DNA of 64,000 nucleotides from an uncultured Flavobacteriales bacterium (GTDB lineage Bacteria; Bacteroidota; Bacteroidia; Flavobacteriales_G; Salibacteraceae), in contig CAJXNO010000002.1 in assembly GCA_913057205.1 (NCBI GenBank), forward strand, positions 80,369 through 144,368. Direction: 5' to 3'. Positions 17,699 through 26,601 of this stretch are shown piece after piece. The first letter of the stretch is position 1. Every line of letters begins with the position of its first letter. The position numbers and the translations under genes are program-made. The notes beneath the pieces are model-generated. The model saw only the letters and a program-made list of their open reading frames with translations, was not told the DNA's origin and did no database searches.

Positions 17699-18499
17699 AT
17701 GGGAAGCATTGACCTTTTTGGATTCTTGCCGTTTGGTGTGCTGGACCTGATCGACATCTTGCTGGTGTCTTTCTTGCTCTTCAAGCTCTACGAGTTGGTG
17801 CGGGGCACCATCGCGATCCGCATCTTCTTTGGTGTGCTGAGCATCTACTTGGTGTGGTTAACCGTAACGGCGCTTGACATGGCCTTGATGAGCCAGATCT
17901 TCCGTCAGTTCATCAACGTGGGTGTGATCGCCTTGATCATTGTGTTTCAACAAGAGATCCGACGTTTCCTGCTGGCCATCGGCAACTCTGCCTTCTTCCG
18001 CAACATCGGAGCGCGGGGTGGATTGTGGACCTACCTCGGTAAATCTAACGTGAAGATCAGCACCAACCTCCACGCAATCGCTGAAGCGGTCTATCACATG
18101 TCGGCCAACAAGACGGGTGCTTTGATCGTGATCGAACGACAGGCAGACCTGCAGTCGATCATGGACAGTGGGCGTAAGTTGAATGCCGATCTGAATGGCG
18201 CACTCTTGGAGAGCATCTTTTTCAAGAACAGTCCGTTGCATGATGGTGCATTGATCATCCGTGGGAACAAGATCGTTGCTGCCGGCTGCATGCTGCCCAT
18301 GACCTTGAAGAACAACCTGCCGAAGACCTACGGCATGCGCCACAAAGCCGCCATTGGGGTAACCGAAGAATATGACGTTGTGGCTGTACTTGTCAGTGAA
18401 GAGAATGGGAAGATCGCCATTGTACACTCTGGATTGGTAGACCAACCCAAAGACAAGAACGGTTTCCGCGACCGCTTACAAGAATTGCTTTCGCTCTAG
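17699..18499 (+). CDS. cdaA: Diadenylate cyclase CdaA
   Basis: 266 residues from ATG 17699 (MGSIDLFGFLPFGVLD); an ATG at 17663 would add 12 atypical residues. Three membrane helices (residues ~10-85) are followed by a DAC catalytic domain with DGALII and GMRHKAAIG, the two active-site motifs (the second is usually written RHR, here RHK). The enzyme makes the second messenger c-di-AMP from two ATP. No YbbR partner gene follows. The next gene is convergent with only 3 bases between stops. Confidence 0.93.
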   Translation: MGSIDLFGFLPFGVLDLIDILLVSFLLFKLYELVRGTIAIRIFFGVLSIYLVWLTVTALDMALMSQIFRQFINVGVIALIIVFQQEIRRFLLAIGNSAFFRNIGARGGLWTYLGKSNVKISTNLHAIAEAVYHMSANKTGALIVIERQADLQSIMDSGRKLNADLNGALLESIFFKNSPLHDGALIIRGNKIVAAGCMLPMTLKNNLPKTYGMRHKAAIGVTEEYDVVAVLVSEENGKIAIVHSGLVDQPKDKNGFRDRLQELLSL

Positions 18500-18502
18500 C
18501 AA

Positions 18503-19108
18503 TCAGCTCGCCTTCTCTCCTGCTGCGTTCTGCTGCTTGAACTTTTCGATCAACTCTTCCTCACTCATGGTAAGGTTGGCGATGGAAGCCTTGGCGTCTT
18601 CTGCCAAGCGATGGTTCGGATAACGCTTGATCATGGCCTCGTATGCTTTCACCGCTTCTGCATGTTGATTCAGGTGTGCCTCATAAATGAATCCACGGAA
18701 AAGCATCATCTCAGGTCCCTTTCTGAAATCCGGAAAGTCTTGGATCAAGCGATCCAGGTAAGCGATGGATGCCTTTGGCTTATTCACGCCCAAACTCAAA
18801 TCGGCCGCCTTGAACAAGTACTCGGCCGTCATCGAATCGCGTGGATTCACCGTAATGTAATCGCGGTAGCGCAACAAGAGGATCTCCGCCTTGCGATCTA
18901 GGGTCGGATTCTTGTCCTTGTTCGCCAACCTGCCGATCTCCTGCTCCATTTGCATGATCTCCGCTTGACGGTCTTCTTTCCTCTGCACGCCGTTGCTTTG
19001 CTCTTGTTGCTCCGTTGACGTCTCTTTTGCCGTACTGCCATCGCCACAGGCATTTACACTCCATAGAACGACTGCTGCCGTTACTCCCATCCAAATAATC
19101 CGCTTCAT
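18503..19108 (-). CDS. TPR-type lipoprotein
   Basis: 201 residues with an SPII signal whose Cys is in WSVNACGDG. After a polar Glu/Gln/Lys-rich linker come TPR-like helical pairs (YLFKAADLSLGVNKPKASIA; GFIYEAHLNQHAEAVKAYEA with RYPNHRLAEDA), resembling the outer-membrane assembly lipoprotein type of repeats. It is probably a periplasmic scaffold. It begins 3 bases after the def stop, within a ruvX-def-lipoprotein run on the minus strand. Confidence 0.82.
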   Translation of the reverse strand: MKRIIWMGVTAAVVLWSVNACGDGSTAKETSTEQQEQSNGVQRKEDRQAEIMQMEQEIGRLANKDKNPTLDRKAEILLLRYRDYITVNPRDSMTAEYLFKAADLSLGVNKPKASIAYLDRLIQDFPDFRKGPEMMLFRGFIYEAHLNQHAEAVKAYEAMIKRYPNHRLAEDAKASIANLTMSEEELIEKFKQQNAAGEKAS

Positions 19109-19111
19109 TGT

Positions 19112-19693
19112 CTATCGTTTTGCTTTAGGAAATTTCATGCGATAATCCACATCCACCAAACCTTTGGAGATGTTGTCAAGTTTCTTGCGAAGGAACTGCT
19201 TGCGCAATGGATTCAATCGATCCGTAAACAGGATCCCATCCACGTGATCGTACTCATGCTGTATCACACGAGCACGCAAGCCTTCGTAGGTTTCTTCTTT
19301 CAGTTCAAAATTTTCATCGTAGTACTCAATGGTGATCTTCGGCTGCCGGCTGACATCCTCGCGAATGCCTGGAATGCTCAAACAACCCTCGTTGAAGTTC
19401 CATTTGTCGCCCGACTCTTCTAAGATGATCGGGTTAATGAATACTCTGCGAAAGTCTTTGAGGTCTTCCACTTCTGGATCATCATCATCCTCATCCACAA
19501 ACGGTGTGGTATCCACCACAAACAAGCGGATCGATAGTCCCACCTGTGGTGCCGCTAAGCCTACGCCCTGCGCATGTTCCATGGTCTCGAACATGTTGGC
19601 AATCAACTCATCCAACTTCGGATAATCCTTCGTAATCTCTTCGGCTTCTTTCTTCAGTACGGGGTCTCCATATGCTACGATCGGTAATACCAT
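19112..19693 (-). CDS. def: Peptide deformylase
   Basis: 193 residues with all three deformylase motifs: GVGLAAPQVG, EGCLSIP and QHEYDHVDG (Cys plus two His bind the catalytic metal, Glu is the base). It removes the formyl group from the N-terminal Met of new proteins. An acidic insertion DEDDDDPEVEDLKD sits between the first two motifs. It is 5 bases downstream of ruvX, as commonly seen in Bacteroidota. Confidence 0.97.
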   Translation of the reverse strand: MVLPIVAYGDPVLKKEAEEITKDYPKLDELIANMFETMEHAQGVGLAAPQVGLSIRLFVVDTTPFVDEDDDDPEVEDLKDFRRVFINPIILEESGDKWNFNEGCLSIPGIREDVSRQPKITIEYYDENFELKEETYEGLRARVIQHEYDHVDGILFTDRLNPLRKQFLRKKLDNISKGLVDVDYRMKFPKAKR

Positions 19694-19698
19694 GTCAT

Positions 19699-20112
19699 CT
19701 AGTTTCTTGCATTCAAGTATTCCTGCAAAATTAATGTTGCGCTTATCTTATCCACTGTAGCCTTATCGCGTCGTTGCTTTTTCCTTGCCCCTGCTGCGAT
19801 CATCGTATCCATGGCCATCTTGCTGGTGAAGCGTTCGTCCATGCGTTCCATACGCACCTCCGGAAAGCGCTCGCCGATACGAACAATCGCTTCTTGGATA
19901 TGGTTCTCCAATGTCGACATTTCGCCGCCTAGGCGCATGGGCTCTCCGATCACAATGGTATCGAAGCCGTGGCTTTCATGGATGGCCTGCAAGACCTTCA
20001 TCAACTGAGGGGCATCCACGGTATCTAAACCATTGGCGATCATCCCCAAGGGATCAGAGATCGCCATGCCACAACGTTTAAGACCATAATCGATCGCAAG
20101 CACTCGAGCCAT
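19699..20112 (-). CDS. ruvX: Holliday junction resolvase RuvX (YqgF)
   Basis: 137 residues from ATG 20112 (MARVLAIDYGLKRCGMAISD). A longer frame upstream lacks family similarity and would run into the dapD leader. The RNase H-like fold is shown by AIDYG (first Asp), VIGEP, and DERFTSKMA with a later Asp in KATVDKISATLIL. The protein is linked to Holliday-junction resolution and 16S rRNA maturation. It is the first gene of the ruvX-def-lipoprotein unit and divergent from dapD. Confidence 0.94.
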   Translation of the reverse strand: MARVLAIDYGLKRCGMAISDPLGMIANGLDTVDAPQLMKVLQAIHESHGFDTIVIGEPMRLGGEMSTLENHIQEAIVRIGERFPEVRMERMDERFTSKMAMDTMIAAGARKKQRRDKATVDKISATLILQEYLNARN

Positions 20113-20192
20113 GAAGCAAAGGTATGGCTTCGCAACAGGCTTGTAGGCATCCTGCAAAGCTTACTTTTGCCACGATTCAAAAAACTTATGGA

Positions 20193-21020
20193 ATGGCATT
20201 GAACATTGAAGCAGCGGAACGAACGATCGAAGCAGCGTGGGAAGACCGCTCTCTATTGAAGGAATCATCAACCGTTTCTACCATCGAGGAGGTGATCGAA
20301 GCGATCGATAACGGCCTATTGCGTACCGCAGAGCCGGTCAACGGCGATTGGAAGGTGAACGACTGGGTGAAGAAAGCAGTGATCCTCTACTTCCCTATTC
20401 GGAAGATGGAACAGATCGAAGTGGGACCGTTTGAGTTTCATGATAAGATGGCCTTGAAAAAGGACTATGCTCAGAAAGGTATTCGTGTGGTCCCTCATGC
20501 GATTGCACGCTACGGTGCGTACATCTCAAAAGGTGTGGTGATGATGCCATCGTATGTGAACATCGGAGCATACGTGGATGAAGGCACCATGGTGGATACC
20601 TGGGCTACCGTAGGCAGTTGTGCGCAGATCGGAAAGAACGTTCACCTCAGCGGCGGCGTGGGCATCGGCGGTGTACTGGAACCTGTTCAGGCAGCACCGG
20701 TCATCATTGAAGACAATGCCTTCATCGGTTCGCGATGCATCGTTGTAGAAGGCGTGCGCGTAGAGCGTGAAGCCGTTTTGGGCGCCAATGTGGTGCTGAC
20801 ACAATCCACCAAGATCATCGATGTTACCGGCGATGAACCTGTTGAGATGAAGGGACGCATTCCGGCCCGATCGGTGGTGATCCCAGGAAGCTATGAAAAG
20901 ACCTTCCCCGCAGGAAAATACAATGTGTCTTGTGCCCTTATCATCGGAAAGCGCAAGGAGAGCACGGATAAGAAGACCTCCCTCAACGATGTCTTGCGCG
21001 ACTTCCAAGTAGCTGTTTGA
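20193..21020 (+). CDS. dapD: Tetrahydrodipicolinate N-succinyltransferase
   Basis: 275 residues from ATG 20193 (MALNIEAAERTIEAAWEDR). The C-terminal half is a left-handed beta helix of hexapeptide repeats (VNIGAYVDEGTMVDTWATVG, IGKNVHLSGGVGIGG, AFIGSRCIVVEG). It catalyses the succinyl-CoA-dependent step of the lysine/diaminopimelate pathway. Its TGA overlaps the TTG start of the glycosyltransferase gene, so several + strand genes through miaA may share one transcript. Confidence 0.96.
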   Translation: MALNIEAAERTIEAAWEDRSLLKESSTVSTIEEVIEAIDNGLLRTAEPVNGDWKVNDWVKKAVILYFPIRKMEQIEVGPFEFHDKMALKKDYAQKGIRVVPHAIARYGAYISKGVVMMPSYVNIGAYVDEGTMVDTWATVGSCAQIGKNVHLSGGVGIGGVLEPVQAAPVIIEDNAFIGSRCIVVEGVRVEREAVLGANVVLTQSTKIIDVTGDEPVEMKGRIPARSVVIPGSYEKTFPAGKYNVSCALIIGKRKESTDKKTSLNDVLRDFQVAV

Positions 21021-22003
21021 TCCAAGCTAGCAACATACTGCTCATTCAAACTTCGTTCATCGGAGACGTGATCCTAGCCACCTCGGCGTTGGAGTTGCTG
21101 CATGAAAGCCAGCCCGATGCAACGATCGATGTGGTGGTGAAGAAAGGCAACGAAGCCCTCTTCAAAGGGCATCCCTTCTTGAGGCAAGTATATGTTTGGG
21201 ATAAGCAGAACGGAAAGTACAGCGGACTGCTCCAAATGGGCGTCACGCTGAGAAAACAGCGTTACGACTTGGTCATCAACCTCCATCGCTTTGCGAGTTC
21301 AGGCTTGCTTACCGTTTTCAGCGGTGCAGCACACAAGGCGGGATTCGATAAAAACCCACTGCGCTCCTTTTACCAGCACAGCGTAGCCCATCAAATGAAT
21401 GGCATGCACGAGATCGAACGGAACTTTGAGGTAGTGAAGCCATACGTCAAGGCCCTCACCCCTGCTGCACCAAAGCTCTACCCTTCCCCGTCGGATGAAG
21501 CATCGGTGGCAGCGTTCAAACAAGTTCCATACCGATGCATCGCGCCCAGTTCGGTGTGGTTTACCAAGCAATGGCCAGCGGAACACTGGATCGCACTCAT
21601 CGATCGCTTTTCAGCCGATGAACAGATCTACTTGCTCGGTGCACCCGGAGATTTCAAACACAATGAAGGCATCCAAGGTGCCACCAAGCATCCACGGGTA
21701 ACCAACCTTGCTGGCAAACTCAGCCTATTGGAAAGCGCTGCCTTGATGAGGGATGCTGCAATGAACTATGTAAACGATTCTGCTCCCTTGCATTTATGCA
21801 GCGCAACTGATGCACCAGTACGCGTGATCTTCTGCAGCACGGTTCCTTCCTTTGGTTTCGGACCACTCTCTAGCGATGCACAGGTGATCGAAACAGCCGA
21901 AGCGCTCGACTGCAGGCCTTGTGGATTGCACGGACATGCTGCATGCCCAAAAGGTCACTTCAAATGTGCGCATGGCATTTCCGTTGAACAATTGCTTGTG
22001 TAA
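21017..22003 (+). CDS. Glycosyltransferase family 9 (heptosyltransferase-like)
   Basis: 328 residues with a TTG start overlapping the dapD stop by four bases (TTGA). The N-terminal ILLIQTSFIGDVILATSAL and VVKKGNEALFKGHP are hallmarks of ADP-heptose:LPS heptosyltransferases. The C-terminal half has IAPSSVWFTKQWPAEHW and VTNLAGKLSLLESAALM with NDSAPLHLCSA, the donor-binding motif. It probably adds a heptose or similar sugar to the LPS core at the inner membrane. The exact acceptor is unknown. Confidence 0.9.
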   Translation: MIQASNILLIQTSFIGDVILATSALELLHESQPDATIDVVVKKGNEALFKGHPFLRQVYVWDKQNGKYSGLLQMGVTLRKQRYDLVINLHRFASSGLLTVFSGAAHKAGFDKNPLRSFYQHSVAHQMNGMHEIERNFEVVKPYVKALTPAAPKLYPSPSDEASVAAFKQVPYRCIAPSSVWFTKQWPAEHWIALIDRFSADEQIYLLGAPGDFKHNEGIQGATKHPRVTNLAGKLSLLESAALMRDAAMNYVNDSAPLHLCSATDAPVRVIFCSTVPSFGFGPLSSDAQVIETAEALDCRPCGLHGHAACPKGHFKCAHGISVEQLLV

Positions 22004-22004
22004 C

Positions 22005-22448
22005 ATGAAACCCTTCAGCCATAAAGCCTTACGCGATACAGGAAGAGCCTATGGAAAGCGATACTTGGTGCGAACCACCGACCCTGACCACAACGCCGAT
22101 CATGTGGTCTGCTCCAGCGATGCGATGTTGCAGCGCCTATTGCCGGAACTCAGTCATCCCACCATGCAATGGATCGACGCATCCAGTGAAAACATCCTGC
22201 TTCACCATCCTGACTTATGGAATGCCATGCTCATCGTGAGCTATGAAGGAGAGGTCAGCGATTTCGTACAACGACTCGGCATGCCGATCTACATCAGCGA
22301 TACCCACCTGAAGGAAGAAGCTCGGCAAGCGGCTGCGAGTGAAGTCGTACCTTTGCCGCCCGAATTCGAAGCGCGCTTGAAACAATTGACCGACCGCAAG
22401 CGTAAGGTGGTTCAGTTGTTTGCAGATGGCAGCTTCAAAATTGGCTAA
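22005..22448 (+). CDS. Hypothetical cytoplasmic protein
   Basis: 147 residues from ATG 22005, one base after the glycosyltransferase stop; an upstream in-frame ATG would overlap that gene and is rejected. There is no signal peptide or membrane segment. Visible sequence includes GRAYGKRYLVRTTDPDHNAD and a basic tail ending KRKVVQLFADGSFKIG. I do not recognise a family. The position between the GT9 gene and the CCA-adding enzyme gene (5-bp gap) indicates co-transcription. Confidence 0.72.
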   Translation: MKPFSHKALRDTGRAYGKRYLVRTTDPDHNADHVVCSSDAMLQRLLPELSHPTMQWIDASSENILLHHPDLWNAMLIVSYEGEVSDFVQRLGMPIYISDTHLKEEARQAAASEVVPLPPEFEARLKQLTDRKRKVVQLFADGSFKIG

Positions 22449-22453
22449 GGCGC

Positions 22454-23881
22454 ATGACACCTGATGAGATCAAGGCACACGTAAACCAACCCATTTTCAA
22501 GGAGATCGCCGCCACGGTGAAGGACTTTGGTAAGCCGGCCTATGTGGTGGGAGGGTATGTGCGCGACCTCTTATTGGACCGTCCGTGTAAAGACCTCGAC
22601 ATTGTGGTGGAGGGCAGCGGAATTGAATTTGCCAAAGCTTTATCTGACCGATTGAACGGCACGAAGGTTAGTTTCTTCAAGAATTTCGGCACGGCCATGT
22701 TCATGCACAACGACCTTGAGTTTGAGGTGGTAGGTGCACGCAAGGAATCATACCGCGACCATTCACGCAAGCCACTGGTTGAAGATGGCACCTTGCAAGA
22801 AGACCGGGAGCGCCGAGATTTCACCATCAACGCCCTGTCCATCAGCCTCAACCCTGAGGACTTCGGCACCATTGTAGACCCCTTCGATGGCTTGAGCGAT
22901 TTGCGCGATGGTAGGCTCATCACGCCCTTAGACCCGGTACAGACCTACTCCGATGACCCACTGCGCATGATGCGTGCGATCCGTTTTGCGTCGCAGCTCG
23001 GATTTCACATTGAGGACCGAAGCTACCAAGCCATCAAGGATCACGCAGAACGCTTGAAGATCGTATCGCAAGAACGGATCACCGATGAATTGAACAAGAT
23101 CATCTTGAGTCCGAAGCCCAGCGTCGGCTTTAAGCTGCTTTTCAAAACCGGACTCCTTCACCAATTCTTTCCCAAGATGGTGGCCTTGCATGGGGTGGAT
23201 GTGAAGAACGGCATCGGACACAAAGACAATTTCTATCATACGCTACAAGTCTTAGACAACGTAGCAGACCGAAGCGATGACCTCTGGTTGCGCTGGTCGG
23301 CCATCTTACATGACATTGCGAAGCCCGCCACGAAGCGCTTCGATACCCAGGCCGGTTGGACCTTTCATGGCCACGAAGACCTCGGTGCGCGATGGACACC
23401 CAAGATCTTCAGGGAATTGAAACTGCCGCTGGACCATAAAATGAAGTTCGTGCAGAAGATGGTGCGCTTACACTTGCGTCCGATCGCACTCAGCAAGAAA
23501 GAAGTGAGTGATTCCGGCATTCGTAGACTGTTGTTTGATGCCGGCGAAGACCTGGAGTCATTGATGACCCTGTGTGAGTCAGACATCACCTCGAAGAATG
23601 AATACAAGGTGAAACGCTTCTTGGATAATTTCCAGCGGGTGCGGGAGAAGTGCAAGGAAGTGGAGGAAAGCGATCGCCTGCGCAACTGGCAGCCACCGAT
23701 CGGTGGTCAGGAGATCATGGATATCTTTGGATTGGGACCGAGCCGTGAGGTAGGTGAATTGAAAACCGCCATCCGGGAAGCGATTTTGGAAGGCGAGATC
23801 AAGAACGATTACGAGGAGGCCCTCGCCTATTTATTGAACAAAGGACGGGCCTTGGGCCTTACACCTAAAACCGTGAATTAA
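22454..23881 (+). CDS. CCA tRNA nucleotidyltransferase with HD domain
   Basis: 475 residues. The nucleotidyltransferase head has GGYVRDLLLDRPCKDLDIVV (G-G x n D-x-D) and RRDFTINAL. The C-terminal part contains an HD phosphohydrolase-type region (HTLQVLDNVADRSDDLWLRWSAILHDIAKP). The class II enzyme adds or repairs the 3' CCA of tRNAs. This fits the tRNA-Pro gene here, which lacks encoded CCA. It is operonic with the upstream hypothetical and downstream PRiA4-like genes. Confidence 0.94.
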   Translation: MTPDEIKAHVNQPIFKEIAATVKDFGKPAYVVGGYVRDLLLDRPCKDLDIVVEGSGIEFAKALSDRLNGTKVSFFKNFGTAMFMHNDLEFEVVGARKESYRDHSRKPLVEDGTLQEDRERRDFTINALSISLNPEDFGTIVDPFDGLSDLRDGRLITPLDPVQTYSDDPLRMMRAIRFASQLGFHIEDRSYQAIKDHAERLKIVSQERITDELNKIILSPKPSVGFKLLFKTGLLHQFFPKMVALHGVDVKNGIGHKDNFYHTLQVLDNVADRSDDLWLRWSAILHDIAKPATKRFDTQAGWTFHGHEDLGARWTPKIFRELKLPLDHKMKFVQKMVRLHLRPIALSKKEVSDSGIRRLLFDAGEDLESLMTLCESDITSKNEYKVKRFLDNFQRVREKCKEVEESDRLRNWQPPIGGQEIMDIFGLGPSREVGELKTAIREAILEGEIKNDYEEALAYLLNKGRALGLTPKTVN

Positions 23882-23890
23882 CAGAACAGC

Positions 23891-24445
23891 ATGAGTATGA
23901 AAAAAGTAATTCGACTGCGTGTCTTGTTGGATTTTGAAGAGAACGTTTTCCGCGACCTTGAACTCTCCTGTACGGATACCTTTCAGGACCTTCATAACCT
24001 GATCCAGGAGGCTTTTGGTTTTGATAATGGACAGATGGCATCGTTCTACGTGAGCAATGAGGATTGGGAGAAAGGACAGGAGATCACCCTGATGGACATG
24101 GGCGAGCGCTCGGAGACCGGTGAGCCGATTTTGATGATGAACGAAACGGCTTTGAAGGACATCGTATTTGACGAAGGTCAAAAGCTGTTGTACGTCTTTG
24201 ATTTCTTCTTGATGTGGTGCTTCTACATCGATGTAATCAGCATCAAAGCATTGGACGAAACCGTGATCACCCCACGGATCATTCAAAGCTTTGGCGATGC
24301 ACCGGAGCAATACAGCAAATCGCCGGAGTTCAATATGGACATTGAGGATGTTTCTGAGAATCGGGAGGATGACCTGGATGAATTTAAAGACATGTTCGAC
24401 CTTTTAGGTTCGAATGAAGCCTATTCTGACGACCGCGAGTACTAG
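23891..24445 (+). CDS. PRiA4 ORF3-like (IS1096 TnpR-like) domain protein
   Basis: 184 residues. The pattern IRLRVLLDFEENVFRDLELS, TFQDLHNLIQEAFGFDNGQMASFYV and KDIVFDEGQKLLYVFDFFL matches the plasmid pRiA4b ORF-3 / IS1096 passenger TnpR-like family. Despite that name, chromosomal versions in Bacteroidota are not tied to transposons, and nothing mobile is visible here. The tail is strongly acidic. It sits 9 bases after the CCA enzyme gene and 2 bases before miaA, so it is likely part of that operon. Confidence 0.85.
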   Translation: MSMKKVIRLRVLLDFEENVFRDLELSCTDTFQDLHNLIQEAFGFDNGQMASFYVSNEDWEKGQEITLMDMGERSETGEPILMMNETALKDIVFDEGQKLLYVFDFFLMWCFYIDVISIKALDETVITPRIIQSFGDAPEQYSKSPEFNMDIEDVSENREDDLDEFKDMFDLLGSNEAYSDDREY

Positions 24446-24447
24446 GC

Positions 24448-25335
24448 ATGACGCCACAACTGATCGTGATCGCGGGTCCGACGGCCTCTGGTAAGACCGC
24501 CCTCTCCATTGACTTAGCAAAGTATTTGGACGCGGAGATCTTCAGCGCCGATGCGCGTCAGTTCTTTCGAGGCATGGACATCGGCACCGCGAAAGCAACG
24601 GCAGCAGAACAGGCAGAAGTCACCCATCATTTCATTGACATCTTGGATCCTGAGGAAGCGTACAGTGCGGGACAGTATGCAGAGGACCTTCAGGATGCCC
24701 TCAAAGCATACTTCCAACACAAGGAAACCGCCATTGTGGTGGGTGGCTCTGGCTTCTACATCAAGGCAGCCGTGGAGGGATTGGATGAACTTCCGAAGGC
24801 AGAAGCAAGCATCCGAGCGAAGTGGAATGCGCGCTACGAAGAGGAAGGCATTGAAGCGCTACAGGAACGATTACAAAAAGTGGACCCTGCCTACTACAAG
24901 GAAGTCGACATCCACAATCGGCAGCGGGTGCAACGTGCTTTGGAGGCCTTCGATGCAACAGGAAGACCCTTCTCTGAATTAAGAAAAGGTAAGCAACAAC
25001 GCCTTCCGTGGGAGGTGAAGTTGATCGTAGTAGAATGGGAACGAGAACACCTCTATGCCCGCATCAATGAACGGGTAGATCACATGATGGATGAAGGATT
25101 GCTGGAGGAGGCAAAGGCCCTACTCCCCCTTCGTGCTTGCAACGCATTGCAAACGGTAGGCTACAAAGAGCTGTTCGCGTATTTCGATGGCACCTGTTCG
25201 TTGGATGAGGCAGTAGCCAAGGTCAAACAGCACACCCGCAACTATGCAAAGCGGCAAGTAACCTGGTTCAAGAAGCAGCCGGCCAACATTCGATTAAAAG
25301 AAGCATCTTTTAAAAGCCTACTGAGGCAGCTTTAG
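24448..25335 (+). CDS. miaA: tRNA dimethylallyltransferase
   Basis: 295 residues. The P-loop GPTASGKTALSIDLA is at residues 9-23. SADARQFFRGMDIGTAKAT and GGSGFYIKAAVEGLDELP are family hallmarks, and the end shows NYAKRQVTWFKKQP. The enzyme transfers a dimethylallyl group to A37 of tRNAs reading UNN codons. It closes the tRNA-processing run that starts with the CCA enzyme gene. Confidence 0.97.
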   Translation: MTPQLIVIAGPTASGKTALSIDLAKYLDAEIFSADARQFFRGMDIGTAKATAAEQAEVTHHFIDILDPEEAYSAGQYAEDLQDALKAYFQHKETAIVVGGSGFYIKAAVEGLDELPKAEASIRAKWNARYEEEGIEALQERLQKVDPAYYKEVDIHNRQRVQRALEAFDATGRPFSELRKGKQQRLPWEVKLIVVEWEREHLYARINERVDHMMDEGLLEEAKALLPLRACNALQTVGYKELFAYFDGTCSLDEAVAKVKQHTRNYAKRQVTWFKKQPANIRLKEASFKSLLRQL

Positions 25336-25359
25336 GATGAATGGAACGTCTACATTTGT

Positions 25360-25902
25360 ATGAACATGAAAGTGATGCACATGAAATGGATCGGAATGGT
25401 AGCTGTTATGGCACTGAGCCTGCAGCTGAATGCCCAAGGATTAGAAGAAAGTTTTGACGCATCCTGCGCATGCTGGACGGTCACCAATCATTTTGACAAC
25501 GGTCAAATTTCGAGCGTTCACCATGAAAATGAGCAACGCATCAAAGATGGAGAAGCCATCACCTACAGTCCAGAAGGCAAAAAACTCCGCGTAGAGCAAT
25601 GGTCGAACGGCAAGCTTGATGGAACCACCGTTCATTACCACCCCACGGGTGAGATCTACTTGGAGGCACATTACGAGAAAGGCAGAAAGAAAGGCACCTG
25701 GACTTTCTTAGACGTAGATGGCACCCCATCTCAAGAGATCACGTACACCGGCAATGGAGCTGATGGCGTTTACGGGCTGTATTCAGCTGGCGTGAAATAC
25801 GTTGAGCAAACCGTTGAAGGTGGTAAAGTCGTGGATACCCGTGTTATTCATAAAGAACTTTACGACGCAGTTCGTGAAGAAGCTTCCCAGACGTCAAAGT
25901 AA
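25360..25902 (+). CDS. Exported MORN-repeat (YwqK-like) protein
   Basis: 180 residues with a signal peptide (ends LQLNAQ); the start may be 25360 or 25381. The mature part has repeated MORN-variant units: DGEAITYSPEGKKLRVEQWSNGKLDG, TVHYHPTGEIYLEAHYEKGRKKG, TWTFLDVDG. Such repeats make a beta-hairpin solenoid seen in the YwqK antitoxin-like family, but in Bacteroidota most are plain envelope proteins. No toxin partner is adjacent. It is 24 bases after miaA. Confidence 0.82.
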   Translation: MNMKVMHMKWIGMVAVMALSLQLNAQGLEESFDASCACWTVTNHFDNGQISSVHHENEQRIKDGEAITYSPEGKKLRVEQWSNGKLDGTTVHYHPTGEIYLEAHYEKGRKKGTWTFLDVDGTPSQEITYTGNGADGVYGLYSAGVKYVEQTVEGGKVVDTRVIHKELYDAVREEASQTSK

Positions 25903-25905
25903 TAC

Positions 25906-26547
25906 CTAGAACGAGCAGCTCTGCTGGTAACTTCCTTCTGTAACTTCCAATACGCCGCTCTCTTCCGCTGCGGCACCCTGTCCGATCCGAGTTATCGTGA
26001 ATGGAATCTGCTGGTTTCCATAAACGCGACATGTGATGGTTGTATCTGCATTCACGAAGTATGACTGCTGATCCAGGCAGCAAGAACTGCATCCAACGCT
26101 ATGCCGGCCCAATTGGAACAAGGCACTGCCATCAAACGAAGCCTTTGTGAAGATTAACTCTAATTCCACGTCTAAGTAAACATTGAAGTCCTCGGTATTA
26201 TCTTGATCCGAACTCCATTCCGTTGCTGCTACGGTGCGTACCTCATCCACGTATCCGTCCCGCTTGGTGACGAGTCGATACGATGCTGTACTGGGCTCTT
26301 CGAATTCTAGCATGTAATCGCCGTTGGCATCGGTAACCGTTGAAGTGATGCTCTCGAAACCGGTGGATACACTTCCGTAGCTCACCGGAGAGTATGACAG
26401 CCTGATATTCACACCCTCCACAGATGAGCCGGTATAAAACTCACTTACGTTTCCTTGCACCACAAATACTGGGATTTTCCGACACCCATCAAAAGGTACC
26501 ATCAACAACAACAAACTGATATTGAGCAGCGCTCGATATGATTTCAT
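25906..26547 (-). CDS. Lipoprotein with carboxypeptidase-regulatory-like domain
   Basis: 213 residues from ATG 26547 (MKSYRALLNISLLLL); the lipobox Cys is in VPFDGCRK. The first half is a CarboxypepD_reg-like fold (VVQGNVSEFYTGSSVEGVNIRL, TDANGDYMLEFEEP, LVTKRDGYVDEVR). The second half has a CSSCC cluster and a C-terminal SYQQSCSF. Function is unknown. It is convergent with the MORN gene and divergent from the next lipoprotein gene. Confidence 0.75.
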   Translation of the reverse strand: MKSYRALLNISLLLLMVPFDGCRKIPVFVVQGNVSEFYTGSSVEGVNIRLSYSPVSYGSVSTGFESITSTVTDANGDYMLEFEEPSTASYRLVTKRDGYVDEVRTVAATEWSSDQDNTEDFNVYLDVELELIFTKASFDGSALFQLGRHSVGCSSCCLDQQSYFVNADTTITCRVYGNQQIPFTITRIGQGAAAEESGVLEVTEGSYQQSCSF

Positions 26548-26601
26548 TCTGATTTGTATTTCCAACTCATCACGGTACAAAATAAGGCCTATTTTAGTCG
26601 C